From an uncultured Collinsella sp. (GTDB lineage: Bacteria > Actinomycetota > Coriobacteriia > Coriobacteriales > Coriobacteriaceae), in NCBI GenBank assembly GCA_958435545.1, contig CAUBGU010000011.1, positions 1 to 30,788 on the forward strand: a stretch of 30,788 nucleotides of DNA, in the 5' to 3' direction. This document shows positions 6,373 to 14,818 of this stretch, piece after piece. Position numbers and translations under genes: made by a program. Position 1 is the first letter of the stretch, and the number at the start of each line of letters is the position of its first letter. The notes beneath the pieces were generated by a model. That model was not told the DNA's origin. It saw only the letters and a list, made by a program, of their open reading frames with translations, and did not search any database.

Positions 6373-9260
6373 TCGAGGACGCTGTTTCGTCGGGAACGCC
6401 GCAGTTTGTCATCGATTCCTATGCCACGCTTGCCGAGCGTGCCAAAACCCAATCGTTTGGTCTCATCGAGGAAGATGTTATCGTCCTCGATACCGAAACC
6501 ACGGGTCTTTCGGTGCAGGACAATGAACTGATTGAGATCTCGGCTGCCCGTCTTTCGGGCCGCGAGATCGTCGACCGGTTCGATACCTTCGTGCACCCCA
6601 AGCAGCTGATTCCCGCCGAGATTACCGAACTCACGAGCATTACAAACGCCGATGTGGTGGATGCCCCATCGGCCGTCGATGCCGTGGCCGCTCTCGCCGA
6701 TTTTGTCGGCGGCTGCCCGGTGATTGCGCATAACGCCACCTTCGACCGTTCGTTTATCGAGTCGGTCAAGGGCGGTGTCAACGTCAGCGACATCTGGATC
6801 GATTCGCTGGCACTGTCGCGCATCGCACTTCCGCGCTTGGCCTCGCACAAGCTGTCTTTTATGGCCGACTTGTTTGGGTGCGATTCGGTGTCGCATCGCG
6901 CGAACGCAGACGTTGATGCCCTGTGCGGTGTGTGGCGCGTGCTGTTGGTTGCGCTTACCGACCTGCCTTCGGGCCTTATGGCGCGCTTGGCGGACATGCA
7001 CGCGGACGTGCCTTGGTCCTATCGCCCCATTTTTTCTTTTTTGGCCGGCCAGAACCCGGGTTCGATATTTTCGCTCAGCGCCGCTCGTGCTGACGTGCTC
7101 AAGGCCGATCGTGCAGACGATCGCGTTGATGCGGACGAGTTGCCGGTCCTTAAGATGCCGAGCCGTGAAGAGATCGAGGCGGATTATGCCCCCGGTGGCC
7201 TAGTCAATCGCATGTATCCCACGTACGAGCCGCGCGATGAGCAAATCGCGATGGCGCTCGAGGTCCGTGACGCGCTCGTTACGGGAACGCATCGCGTGAT
7301 TGAGGCGGGGACGGGCGTCGGCAAATCGATGGCTTACCTGGTGCCTTTTGCCGAGGCCGCACGCCGCAACAACATCACGGTTGGTATCGCGACTAAATCG
7401 AATAATCTTGCCGACCAGCTCATGTATCATGAGCTGCCCAAACTTGCCGATCAGCTGGACGGAGGCTTATCGTTTTGCGCCCTCAAGGGCTATGACCACT
7501 ATCCATGCTTGCGCAAGCTTGAGCGCATGAGCCGTAGCCAAGTCGAAATTACGACTAAGCGTGATCCTGCCGACACGCTTACGGCGGTCGCGGTCATCAT
7601 GGCGTACGTGTGTCAGTCGGCCGATGGCGACCTCGACTCGCTCGGCATTCGTTGGCGCAGCGTCAACCGTCCCGACTTTACGACGGCCTCGCGCGAGTGC
7701 GCCCGTCGCTTATGCCCGTTTTTCCCCGATAAATGCCTGGTCCACGGCGCCCGCCGCCGCGCGGCGCATGCCGATGTGGTGGTCACCAACCATTCCCTGT
7801 TGTTCCGCAATGTTGCGGCCGAGGGCAGAATCTTGCCTCCGATTCGCCACTGGGTGATCGATGAGGCCCACTCCATCGAGCGCGAGGCGCGCCGTCAATG
7901 GGCGCGCGTGGTGTCGGCGGATGAATCGCGCGTTCTGTTTGAGCGCCTGGGTGGCTCGAGCACCGGTGCGCTGAGCCAGGTTTCCCGCGATTTGGCAACC
8001 TCGGAGGGCTCTACGCTCTACCTGGGTCTTACTGCCAAGGCGACGTCGACGGCTGCCCGCGCGAGCATGGCGATTGCCGATGTGTTCGATGGCGTGCGCG
8101 AGCTTGGCCGCCGTGCCCGCGGGGGCTATGACAACGCGAATCTGTGGATTGGCCCCGAGCTGCGCGTGTCGGATGACTGGCACGATTTTTTGCAGTCGGC
8201 CCATACCGCAATTGATGCGCTGGGCCAGGCGGATAAAAGCGTAGACGCGCTGGTGCAGGCCGTCGCCGCCGATAAGCCCGAGGTCGTCGTCGACCTGGGC
8301 GACATTTCGCGCCGTCTGCACGAGTTGGTCGAGAATCTCAAGCTCATCATTGAAGGCACGGATGAGCACTACGTGTACTCGCTGCAGGTTAACCGTCGGC
8401 TGCGTGCGGGCGGGGAGTCTATGACCGCCGAGTGCATCGATATCGGCGAGGCCCTGGCGAACGAGTGGTTGCCCGAGGTGCACACGGCCATCTTCGCTTC
8501 GGCGACCATGACGGTGTCCAAGAGCTTTGAGCATTTCAACCATGCCGTCGGCCTTGATCGCATCGGTGCGTCGACATCCTCATCGCTGCACCTGGATTCG
8601 AGCTATGACTTTGACTCGAATATGGCCGTGGTCGTGGCGGGGGACATTCCCGATCCGCGCGATCGTGAGCGCTATCTGTCGGCGCTCGAGTGCGTGCTGG
8701 TCGATGCCCATCTCGCCATGGGTGGATCGGTGCTCACGCTCTTCACTAACAGGCGCGATATGGAGGATCTGTATGCCCGTGTCGAGCCCAAATTGGCGCG
8801 AGCGGGTCTGGAACTCAATTGCCAACAGCGTAACTCGTCCCCACGTCGTCTGCGCGATCGGTTTATCAACGAGCCGACTTCATCGCTCTTTGCGCTCAAG
8901 GCCTTTTGGGAGGGCTTTGACGCCAGCGGCGAGACACTGCGTTGCGTCATTATCCCCAAGCTGCCGTTCTCGAGCCCCACGGATCCTCTTTCGTGTGAGC
9001 GCAACCTGCGCGAGGACCGCGCTTGGGCGCGCTACTCGCTGCCCGAGGCGGTGCTCGAAGTCAAGCAGGCCGCCGGCCGTCTCATCCGCTCGTCGACTGA
9101 TTGCGGCGTGCTCATCTTGGCAGATCCGCGCTTGGTGACAAAGGGCTACGGCAAGAAGTTCTTGACGTCGCTGCCCACGACTTCCTACCAGCGTATCGAG
9201 TCGGCGCAGATCGGTCATTATTTGCAGCTGTGGCGTGCACGCCACGAGCGACGCCGTTAA
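6366..9260 (+). CDS. dinG: DnaQ-type exonuclease fused to DinG-family helicase
   Basis: A 964-residue fusion. Residues about 38-195 form a DEDDh 3'-5' exonuclease domain: DTETTG (42-47), HNATFD (122-127) and HRANAD (177-182). The rest is a superfamily-2 XPD/DinG-like helicase: Walker A EAGTGVGKS (313-321), DEAH box VIDEAH (497-502), FASATMT, and motif VI QAAGRLIR (901-908). Four cysteines between the helicase motifs (C381, C445, C450, C457) have the spacing expected for the family's iron-sulfur cluster. This exonuclease-helicase layout matches Gram-positive DinG proteins rather than the exonuclease-free E. coli form. The ATG lies within the last codons of ddl. It ends tail-to-tail with a WYL regulator, sharing four bases. 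Likely role: DNA or RNA-DNA processing during repair. Confidence 0.93.
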   Translation: MLIEDAVSSGTPQFVIDSYATLAERAKTQSFGLIEEDVIVLDTETTGLSVQDNELIEISAARLSGREIVDRFDTFVHPKQLIPAEITELTSITNADVVDAPSAVDAVAALADFVGGCPVIAHNATFDRSFIESVKGGVNVSDIWIDSLALSRIALPRLASHKLSFMADLFGCDSVSHRANADVDALCGVWRVLLVALTDLPSGLMARLADMHADVPWSYRPIFSFLAGQNPGSIFSLSAARADVLKADRADDRVDADELPVLKMPSREEIEADYAPGGLVNRMYPTYEPRDEQIAMALEVRDALVTGTHRVIEAGTGVGKSMAYLVPFAEAARRNNITVGIATKSNNLADQLMYHELPKLADQLDGGLSFCALKGYDHYPCLRKLERMSRSQVEITTKRDPADTLTAVAVIMAYVCQSADGDLDSLGIRWRSVNRPDFTTASRECARRLCPFFPDKCLVHGARRRAAHADVVVTNHSLLFRNVAAEGRILPPIRHWVIDEAHSIEREARRQWARVVSADESRVLFERLGGSSTGALSQVSRDLATSEGSTLYLGLTAKATSTAARASMAIADVFDGVRELGRRARGGYDNANLWIGPELRVSDDWHDFLQSAHTAIDALGQADKSVDALVQAVAADKPEVVVDLGDISRRLHELVENLKLIIEGTDEHYVYSLQVNRRLRAGGESMTAECIDIGEALANEWLPEVHTAIFASATMTVSKSFEHFNHAVGLDRIGASTSSSLHLDSSYDFDSNMAVVVAGDIPDPRDRERYLSALECVLVDAHLAMGGSVLTLFTNRRDMEDLYARVEPKLARAGLELNCQQRNSSPRRLRDRFINEPTSSLFALKAFWEGFDASGETLRCVIIPKLPFSSPTDPLSCERNLREDRAWARYSLPEAVLEVKQAAGRLIRSSTDCGVLILADPRLVTKGYGKKFLTSLPTTSYQRIESAQIGHYLQLWRARHERRR

Positions 9261-10174
9261 AGCGGGCAGGTCAGGCTCTTCGCCATATCGCATAGACGCT
9301 TTGCCGAGGCGGGGTCATCCAGTATGCGGATGGCTCCGCCCGCTGCGATTACCTGGCAGAACAGCCAGTGCTCTGACCCATAACGCACGGTCACCGTCGC
9401 CATGTCTGCCCCGTTTGGCTCAATCGACATGATGCCGGCCCAGTCTAGGCGCTCTGCCATGTCGAGCGGCATGAGGAGTTTTGCGCTCTGCTCCGCTTGG
9501 GAAAGGGATTCGTGGAGGGACAAGGACGCGGATGTGTGGCGCTCCACAGAATCGTCGGTAAGGGCAAGGCCTTCGATTTTGTCCATGCGGTAGGAGCGCT
9601 GCGCATCAACTTCGACATCCCAGGCAATCAGATATGTTTGGTCGCCATGCGTCGCGATGCGCAGGGGGTCGATGAGACGCTCACGCGGCCGTGTGTCGTC
9701 CATCGAACGGTAGATGATGCGGCATCGAACGCCGTCTTGAATCGCGCAGTTCAGCTGTTGCCAGTGCGATCCTCGGGCAACGGTATCGACGACGCGCTGG
9801 TTGTAGCCGAGTTTCTCGGGTAGGAGGGCGTGTCGGATACGCTCTGCTGCCCGAGAGTCGATTCCCATCGATTCGAGTTCGTGGTTGAGCACGGCACCTT
9901 CGGCGGCACTTAGGCGCAAGGGCAGCACACGCCCCGCATCGCCTGTCAGGATGATGCACTCGCCGTGGCGTTCGCAGATGATGCGTGCGCCCGACTCACG
10001 GTCAGCGAGGGTCGAGACGATATCGATAATTTCGTCGAGCGCCGCACCCGTGATATCAAAACGGCTGCAGATATCCCCTCGTGTCATACCGGTCTCACCG
10101 GCAGCGTAGAGGGCCTCCATGATGTCAATCGCACGCGAGAGCCTTTGCTCGCTGGTGAGTTTACGCGCGGGCAT
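9257..10174 (-). CDS. WYL-domain transcriptional regulator, PafC-like
   Basis: A 305-residue protein with an N-terminal helix-turn-helix region (about 8-60, LTSEQRLSRAIDIMEALYAAG) and a WYL domain at about 138-205: an IIYRS strand, RERLIDPLRI, then TYLIAWDVE in the WYL position and RSYRMDKI. A C-terminal domain (WCX-type) follows. It is the second gene of a two-gene set, overlapping its upstream partner by 14 bases. The order and the two different N-termini fit PafB-PafC, which in mycobacteria form a heterodimeric activator of DNA-damage genes through ssDNA sensing by WYL domains. The ATG at 10174 is chosen because a longer frame would run deep into the upstream gene; AAGGA lies about 12 bases away, a weak spacing. 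Confidence 0.8.
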   Translation of the reverse strand: MPARKLTSEQRLSRAIDIMEALYAAGETGMTRGDICSRFDITGAALDEIIDIVSTLADRESGARIICERHGECIILTGDAGRVLPLRLSAAEGAVLNHELESMGIDSRAAERIRHALLPEKLGYNQRVVDTVARGSHWQQLNCAIQDGVRCRIIYRSMDDTRPRERLIDPLRIATHGDQTYLIAWDVEVDAQRSYRMDKIEGLALTDDSVERHTSASLSLHESLSQAEQSAKLLMPLDMAERLDWAGIMSIEPNGADMATVTVRYGSEHWLFCQVIAAGGAIRILDDPASAKRLCDMAKSLTCPL

Positions 10175-11183
10175 GCTCGTGCACCGTCCTTTCGATGAGG
10201 TGGTTCCACGCCAGTTTAAGTGCATCGGGGGCAACGGGTCTCATGCCGTCCATGGCGTGCTCCATACAAAACGAGGCAGCGGCATTAAGGTCGCGCACGC
10301 CGACGGTCCAGGTCCAACCCTCTTCGGTGTGCGTGAGCTCCCCGCGACCGCGCGTTAGGCCGCTGACCATGTCGGCCTGGGCTTGCGGGGCAAACGAAAA
10401 GGTCGCCATAACGGGCTTGCAATCGGCAAAATCAAACTCGAAGAACAGGCGATCGTTCAGGTTAAAGTCGGCGGGGATGGAGTAGGCCTTCGAGGGGCGC
10501 CATGCGCGAACGATACGGTCGCAGCGAAACGTCCTGATTTCATCGGTGGCGTTGTCGAGTCCGCAAAAATACGCCACACCCTCGTGCTCAAACATGCCGT
10601 ATACGCAGACGGTGCGCTCTTTTTGCTCCCCGTGCCCGTTTTGATACAAAAAGCGCAGTGCGCAGCGTTCGGCGAAAGCGCTCCACACCGCATCGACGGC
10701 GGGTAAGCGACGGGCGGGAGGCTCTTCTGCGGTCGATGCGCCGGTGAGGTAGGCGATCTTGGAGCGTATGTCTGCAAGCGGCGTGGCAAACGCGGCCGAA
10801 CCGGTCGCAAGGGTCTGGTCGATAGCGTCGAGCAAGATGTCCGCGTCGTCTGCGGTGATGAGGCCACCGGCCGCAAACGTGTGCTCGCGATCGATGGTCC
10901 ACGCGCTTTCTTCGGTTTCTTGGGCGCCTGCTGCGCGAACTTCCTTGATCGTGATTCCGCGTTCGAGGAGTTTTTCGCGATCGCGGCGAAACTTGCGCTT
11001 GTCCGAGTCGATATTGCCCGACCCATAGCCAAGATCGGAATCCAGGACAATTTGCTCTGTGGTCAATGGCTCGGGAGAGCTGTTGAGGACAAAGAACAGA
11101 TTGAGGATGCGCTGGGCGGTCTTGTCGAAACCGGGTTCCGGCGCCCCATTTTTATTCGTTACGGTTGTATCGCTTGCCGTCAT
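10161..11183 (-). CDS. WYL-domain transcriptional regulator, PafB-like
   Basis: A 340-residue protein. Residues about 20-85 hold a winged-helix-like region (FDKTAQRILNLFFVLNSS, then DSDKRKFRRDREKLLERGI) that matches the PafB/PafC style of DNA-binding N-terminus. A WYL-type domain is at about 170-230 (ALRFLYQNGHGEQKERTV, then VAYFCGLDNATDEIRTFRCDRI), in which the W-Y-L triplet has drifted to AYF. The ATG at 11183 is preferred over one at 11216 because GAGG sits five bases upstream of it. It is first in the two-gene regulator unit and divergent from the M28-like gene across about 200 bases that must hold both promoters. Regulatory role is inferred from family; the targets are not visible. Confidence 0.8.
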   Translation of the reverse strand: MTASDTTVTNKNGAPEPGFDKTAQRILNLFFVLNSSPEPLTTEQIVLDSDLGYGSGNIDSDKRKFRRDREKLLERGITIKEVRAAGAQETEESAWTIDREHTFAAGGLITADDADILLDAIDQTLATGSAAFATPLADIRSKIAYLTGASTAEEPPARRLPAVDAVWSAFAERCALRFLYQNGHGEQKERTVCVYGMFEHEGVAYFCGLDNATDEIRTFRCDRIVRAWRPSKAYSIPADFNLNDRLFFEFDFADCKPVMATFSFAPQAQADMVSGLTRGRGELTHTEEGWTWTVGVRDLNAAASFCMEHAMDGMRPVAPDALKLAWNHLIERTVHEHARA

Positions 11184-11380
11184 AGAATCCTCGCATGGGA
11201 AGGTGTTTGATGCCATGATTTTAGTCCGATATGGAGATTAGGCTATATCCTTGTCCGCTCGCGGCGTTAAGATGGCCCGAATTCGGTCGTTTGCGCTCGC
11301 TCGGGGTATACTTTCGACTATATACGGTTCTAATGTGCATGCATTGGGCCTATTTGTCGGATTATGGATGTGGAGCGCAC

Positions 11381-14300
11381 ATGGCGAACACCCAGAACTA
11401 TATTAACCACCTGCTGCAGAACACCGGCATTACGCCGGCGTGCAGTGAAGAAGAGCGCCTGGCTGCCGAGGATATCGCTCAGATTTTCCGCAACCACGGC
11501 TTTGACCCCGAGGTGCAGGAATTTAATGCTCCCGCGCCCAGCAGATTGGCGTTTGCCGTTACCGGTATTCTGGCGTTTGCCGGCGCCCTGCTGATGGGCA
11601 TCGGTGGCGGTATCGGCTTGGTCGGCACCTTGCTGGCCATTGTCGGCGCCGTGCTCTACGTGCTCGAACGCACGGGGCGTCTCGTGGTTTCGCGCCTGGG
11701 AAAGACCGGTGTGAGCCAAAATGTCATCGCCTACCACAAGGCGTCGGGCCCGCTTGCCTCTCCGCGCAATCGCCCGGTTGTCGTTGTCGCGCACTATGAC
11801 TCCCCGCGCGCCGAACTGCTCGCTTGCGAGCCCTATGCGCCGTACCGAGCGCTGATCGCCAAATTGCTCCCGATTGCCACGATTGCTCCCGCGGCTATTG
11901 CCATCCTGCGCATCTTGCCGCTTCCCGGCGCGTTGAAGGTCCTGCTGTGGATTGTCGCGATCCTTGCCTCTCTCGTGGCTCTTGCCAATGCCGCCAATAT
12001 TATTTCCAATCGTTTTGTTCTTCCCTACACGTCCGGCTCGGTTTGCAACAAGTCGTCTGTTGCCGCCATGTTGGGTGTCATGGATAACGTCGCCCCCTAT
12101 CAGGGTGAGAACGAGTTCCCTGACGATATTCCGTTTGACACGTATTTTGGCGAGCAGAAGCGTCGCGCCGAGGAGATGGCGCGTGCGGCGGCCGAGTATG
12201 CCGCGGCCCAGCAGCAAAACGACTACGGCAACACCATCGAGTACGAAGAGCCTGCCTATACCGAGGATGAGTATGGCCAGCCGGTCGCTCCCGAGGGTGA
12301 GCAGGGCGAGGCTTCTGATGAGCAAATCGATGGATTCGAAGGTGCTTCTGCCGACGAGACCCTGATTGGCGTCATCGCACCCGAGCCCCAGGTCCAAGAT
12401 ATTCCGGACGAGGAGCCCGTTGCGGACGAGTCCACTGCCGAGTCGGCAGGCGAGCCTGCCGCGGCTGAGGAGCCCGAGCCCAAGCCCAAGCTTTATCGCA
12501 ATGCCGCCGGCAACATCCGATTTGGCTCGGATGCCATCCGTGCCCTGGGCATGCTTCCAGAGTCCTGCACGCTCGATTACGAAGAGGGCGAGGAACCGAC
12601 GTTTGAGCCGGAGCCTGCTCCCGTTGCACAGGAGCCTGCGCCCGCGGCCAATACAGCTGTTGCTCCCGCCGAGCCGGTCACTGCCTCTGTTGCTGCCGCG
12701 GAGTCTGACGCAAAGCCCGCGCTCGATTCTGCAGCCGGTCTGGATATCCTGGCGCCTGCCGCTCCGGCACAGGTTGAAGACGAGATCGCCGACGAAGACT
12801 ACGACGAGTATCCGCAGCGCGTGTCCTATGAGAGCGACACCGATTTCTCGGCCGAGCTTCCCTCGACAACGCCCCATGCCGATATCGCTTCCGCGTTCTC
12901 CTCGATTGGTGCCAGCGCTTCTAGCTTCTTTAAGGGCGCCCTCGCGAAGGGCAAGAAGTTCGTCGACGACTTTGAGGAAAAGCGCGCCGCTGCCCGCGAG
13001 GCCGCCGAGCGGGAGGCCATCGCCCAGCAGCAGGCCGCCGAGGTCGAGCGCGAGCGTGCGGCACAGGAGTTCGAGCAGAGCGAGGCCGAGCAGCCGGAGC
13101 CTGTCGATGTCGCCGACGCCACGACGTCCTTCGAGGCTCCACAGCCGACATCCGCCGACGTTGCCGAGGCTACGACGTCCTTTGAGGCGCAACAGCCGGT
13201 CGATGGCACCATGTCATTTGATGCCACGATGACGTTTGAGAAGCAGGGCACCGCAATTGCCGAGCCCCTTCCCATCCCCGATGATGCCCAGGACGCCGCC
13301 GATGATTCGGTTGTCGACGAGGCCGATTCCGTTGAGGCCAGCGCGCCCGAGCAAGTCGAGGCTCCTGCTATGGAGCAGGAGTCCCCTGCGGTTGACGGGG
13401 CTCCCAAGACGGATGAGTCCAGACCTTATTCTACGCAGATCTTTACCATACCCGCGCCGAGCGACCCCGGTGCCACGGTGGCCAACGTCGCTCCCACGCA
13501 GGACGAGACAGTTGACTTCCTCATGGCGCAGATTTCGTCTCAGGTGCCTCCGCGCCAGCAAATGAATATCCCCGATCCGGCCTCCGCGCCTGCGCCCTCT
13601 TCGTCGCCGCTGGCCTCGGTCCCCGATCCGTCGCTGCCTTCGATGCAACAGGCCAACGTCGCATCCCGCACGTCGCTGTTCGATCTTCCCGATCCTTCGG
13701 CACAGACAAATGACCCCTTTGCGACGGCGCAGGGCCCCGAGCCCACATCGGCACCGGTCGCGGCCCCCATGCCCATCTCCTCGGGCGCACAGCCGCTCGA
13801 GACCATCTCGGCTCCTGCTTCGACGGGCGCCAAGCCGCAGAAACGTGGCCTGGGTGGCTTGTTCGGTCGAAAAAAGAAAAACGAGCAGGACAGCATGAGC
13901 GATTGGCTTGGCGTCGAGGATGATTACGACGCCAAGAAGTCTGGTCGCGGTATCGGCTCGTGGGATAACTTCGAGGATGACGATGACGGTTGGAAGGGCG
14001 GCGCCACCTCCTCCGATGGTGCTTCTGCCGAGGATATGCTCTCGGCCGTTGCCTCCATGGGTGACGATGAGCTGCTCGGCCACGATATCTGGTTCGTCGC
14101 AACGGGCGCGTCCGACTGCGACGGCGCCGGCATGAGGGCGTTTTTGGCCTCGCATCGTGACAAGCTCCGCGGTGTGTTCTTCATCAACCTCGAGTCTATC
14201 GGTGCCGGCAGGCTTTCGGTGGTAACGGTCGAGGGTGAGCAGCAGTTGCTCAAGGGTGACCGACGCATCATGAACCTGGTCAATAAAGTGTGCAAGTCGT

Positions 14301-14512
14301 TTCATGTTGATTGCGGTGCATTTGAGATGCCCTATGCCAAGACCGATGCTTATGCTGCGCTCGAGGCGAGCCGTCGCGCCCTTACGATTGCCGGCGTTGA
14401 TGGCCCACGTTTGGCGTGTGCTTACACCGAGGACGATCTGCCGTACAACGTTAATCCGACAAATATCGCTACGGTGTCCGAGGTTGTGACCGAGGTCATT
14501 CGTCGTTCGTAG
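11381..14512 (+). CDS. M28-peptidase-like membrane protein with long disordered insertion
   Basis: A 1043-residue protein whose two ends look like halves of one M28 zinc-peptidase fold. The N-terminal half (1-270) holds hydrophobic segments at about 55-96 and 157-210 and the motif VVVVAHYDSP (H138, D140). CNKSS (222-226) occupies the place of the usual N-D. Residues about 270-840 are low-complexity, rich in Ala, Pro, Glu and Asp, with short repeats such as ATTSFEA (about 580-603). The C-terminal half (about 890-1043) continues the fold: IWFVATGASD (903-912, in place of the catalytic Glu pair), FINLESIG (E938), AKTDAYAAL (D989) and YNVNPTN (1022-1028, where a zinc-binding His is expected). Several catalytic residues are therefore absent. 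ATG at 11381 has GGAG nearby; an upstream frame start lacks support. Confidence 0.7.
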   Translation: MANTQNYINHLLQNTGITPACSEEERLAAEDIAQIFRNHGFDPEVQEFNAPAPSRLAFAVTGILAFAGALLMGIGGGIGLVGTLLAIVGAVLYVLERTGRLVVSRLGKTGVSQNVIAYHKASGPLASPRNRPVVVVAHYDSPRAELLACEPYAPYRALIAKLLPIATIAPAAIAILRILPLPGALKVLLWIVAILASLVALANAANIISNRFVLPYTSGSVCNKSSVAAMLGVMDNVAPYQGENEFPDDIPFDTYFGEQKRRAEEMARAAAEYAAAQQQNDYGNTIEYEEPAYTEDEYGQPVAPEGEQGEASDEQIDGFEGASADETLIGVIAPEPQVQDIPDEEPVADESTAESAGEPAAAEEPEPKPKLYRNAAGNIRFGSDAIRALGMLPESCTLDYEEGEEPTFEPEPAPVAQEPAPAANTAVAPAEPVTASVAAAESDAKPALDSAAGLDILAPAAPAQVEDEIADEDYDEYPQRVSYESDTDFSAELPSTTPHADIASAFSSIGASASSFFKGALAKGKKFVDDFEEKRAAAREAAEREAIAQQQAAEVERERAAQEFEQSEAEQPEPVDVADATTSFEAPQPTSADVAEATTSFEAQQPVDGTMSFDATMTFEKQGTAIAEPLPIPDDAQDAADDSVVDEADSVEASAPEQVEAPAMEQESPAVDGAPKTDESRPYSTQIFTIPAPSDPGATVANVAPTQDETVDFLMAQISSQVPPRQQMNIPDPASAPAPSSSPLASVPDPSLPSMQQANVASRTSLFDLPDPSAQTNDPFATAQGPEPTSAPVAAPMPISSGAQPLETISAPASTGAKPQKRGLGGLFGRKKKNEQDSMSDWLGVEDDYDAKKSGRGIGSWDNFEDDDDGWKGGATSSDGASAEDMLSAVASMGDDELLGHDIWFVATGASDCDGAGMRAFLASHRDKLRGVFFINLESIGAGRLSVVTVEGEQQLLKGDRRIMNLVNKVCKSFHVDCGAFEMPYAKTDAYAALEASRRALTIAGVDGPRLACAYTEDDLPYNVNPTNIATVSEVVTEVIRRS

Positions 14513-14534
14513 ACAGACCCGCTAAGGAGTCAGC

Positions 14535-14753
14535 GTGTTTTCGTACATCAAGCGCCATTGGCCCATCTATCTGATTTTGACCTTGATCGCAATCGCATTG
14601 GGTTTTGGGGCCGCATATGTCGTCGGCGTTAAGGGTTCGACACCCGAGACGACAATGAGCGAAGAGGTAGAGCAAGAGCAAAGCTTGGGTGCCGACGGTA
14701 TTTCCGAGTCCGATCAGGCAGCCATCGATGGCGGTTCGTCATCTGCTGAATAG
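14535..14753 (+). CDS. Small single-span membrane protein
   Basis: A 72-residue protein beginning MFSYIKRHWPIY, with one transmembrane helix at about residues 11-31 and an acidic, Ser-rich C-terminal tail (SEEVEQEQ, DGGSSSAE). The start is GTG with AAGGAG five bases upstream. It lies 22 bases after the M28-like gene and before a strong terminator, so it is the last gene of that transcript. No family is recognised. A tethering or partner role with the preceding membrane protein is only an inference from position. Confidence 0.75.
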   Translation: MFSYIKRHWPIYLILTLIAIALGFGAAYVVGVKGSTPETTMSEEVEQEQSLGADGISESDQAAIDGGSSSAE

Positions 14754-14773
14754 CCGATTCATCGTTTATGCCC

Positions 14774-14817
14774 AAGGCGGGCGAGCCGGGAGACAGGCTC
14801 GCCCGCCTTTTCATTTT
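14774..14817 (+). terminator. Terminator between convergent genes
   Basis: A perfect 14-bp stem AAGGCGGGCGAGCC with its complement at 14796-14809, an eight-base loop and TTCATTTT after it. It ends the plus-strand M28-like operon; the adhesin gene on the minus strand ends two bases further, and the stem could serve it too although its U-tract on that strand is poor. Confidence 0.88.
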
Positions 14818-14818
14818 G

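Noticed and set aside
11330..13192. 620-codon open frame on the minus strand inside the M28-like gene
   Set aside because: It is antisense to a well-supported gene and has the repetitive Gly/Arg/Leu composition that comes from reading biased Ala/Glu/Pro codons on the other strand; no domain is recognisable.
13214..14305. 363-codon minus-strand open frame over the C-terminal half of the same gene
   Set aside because: Arg/Gly-rich shadow frame without any motif or ribosome-binding site of note.
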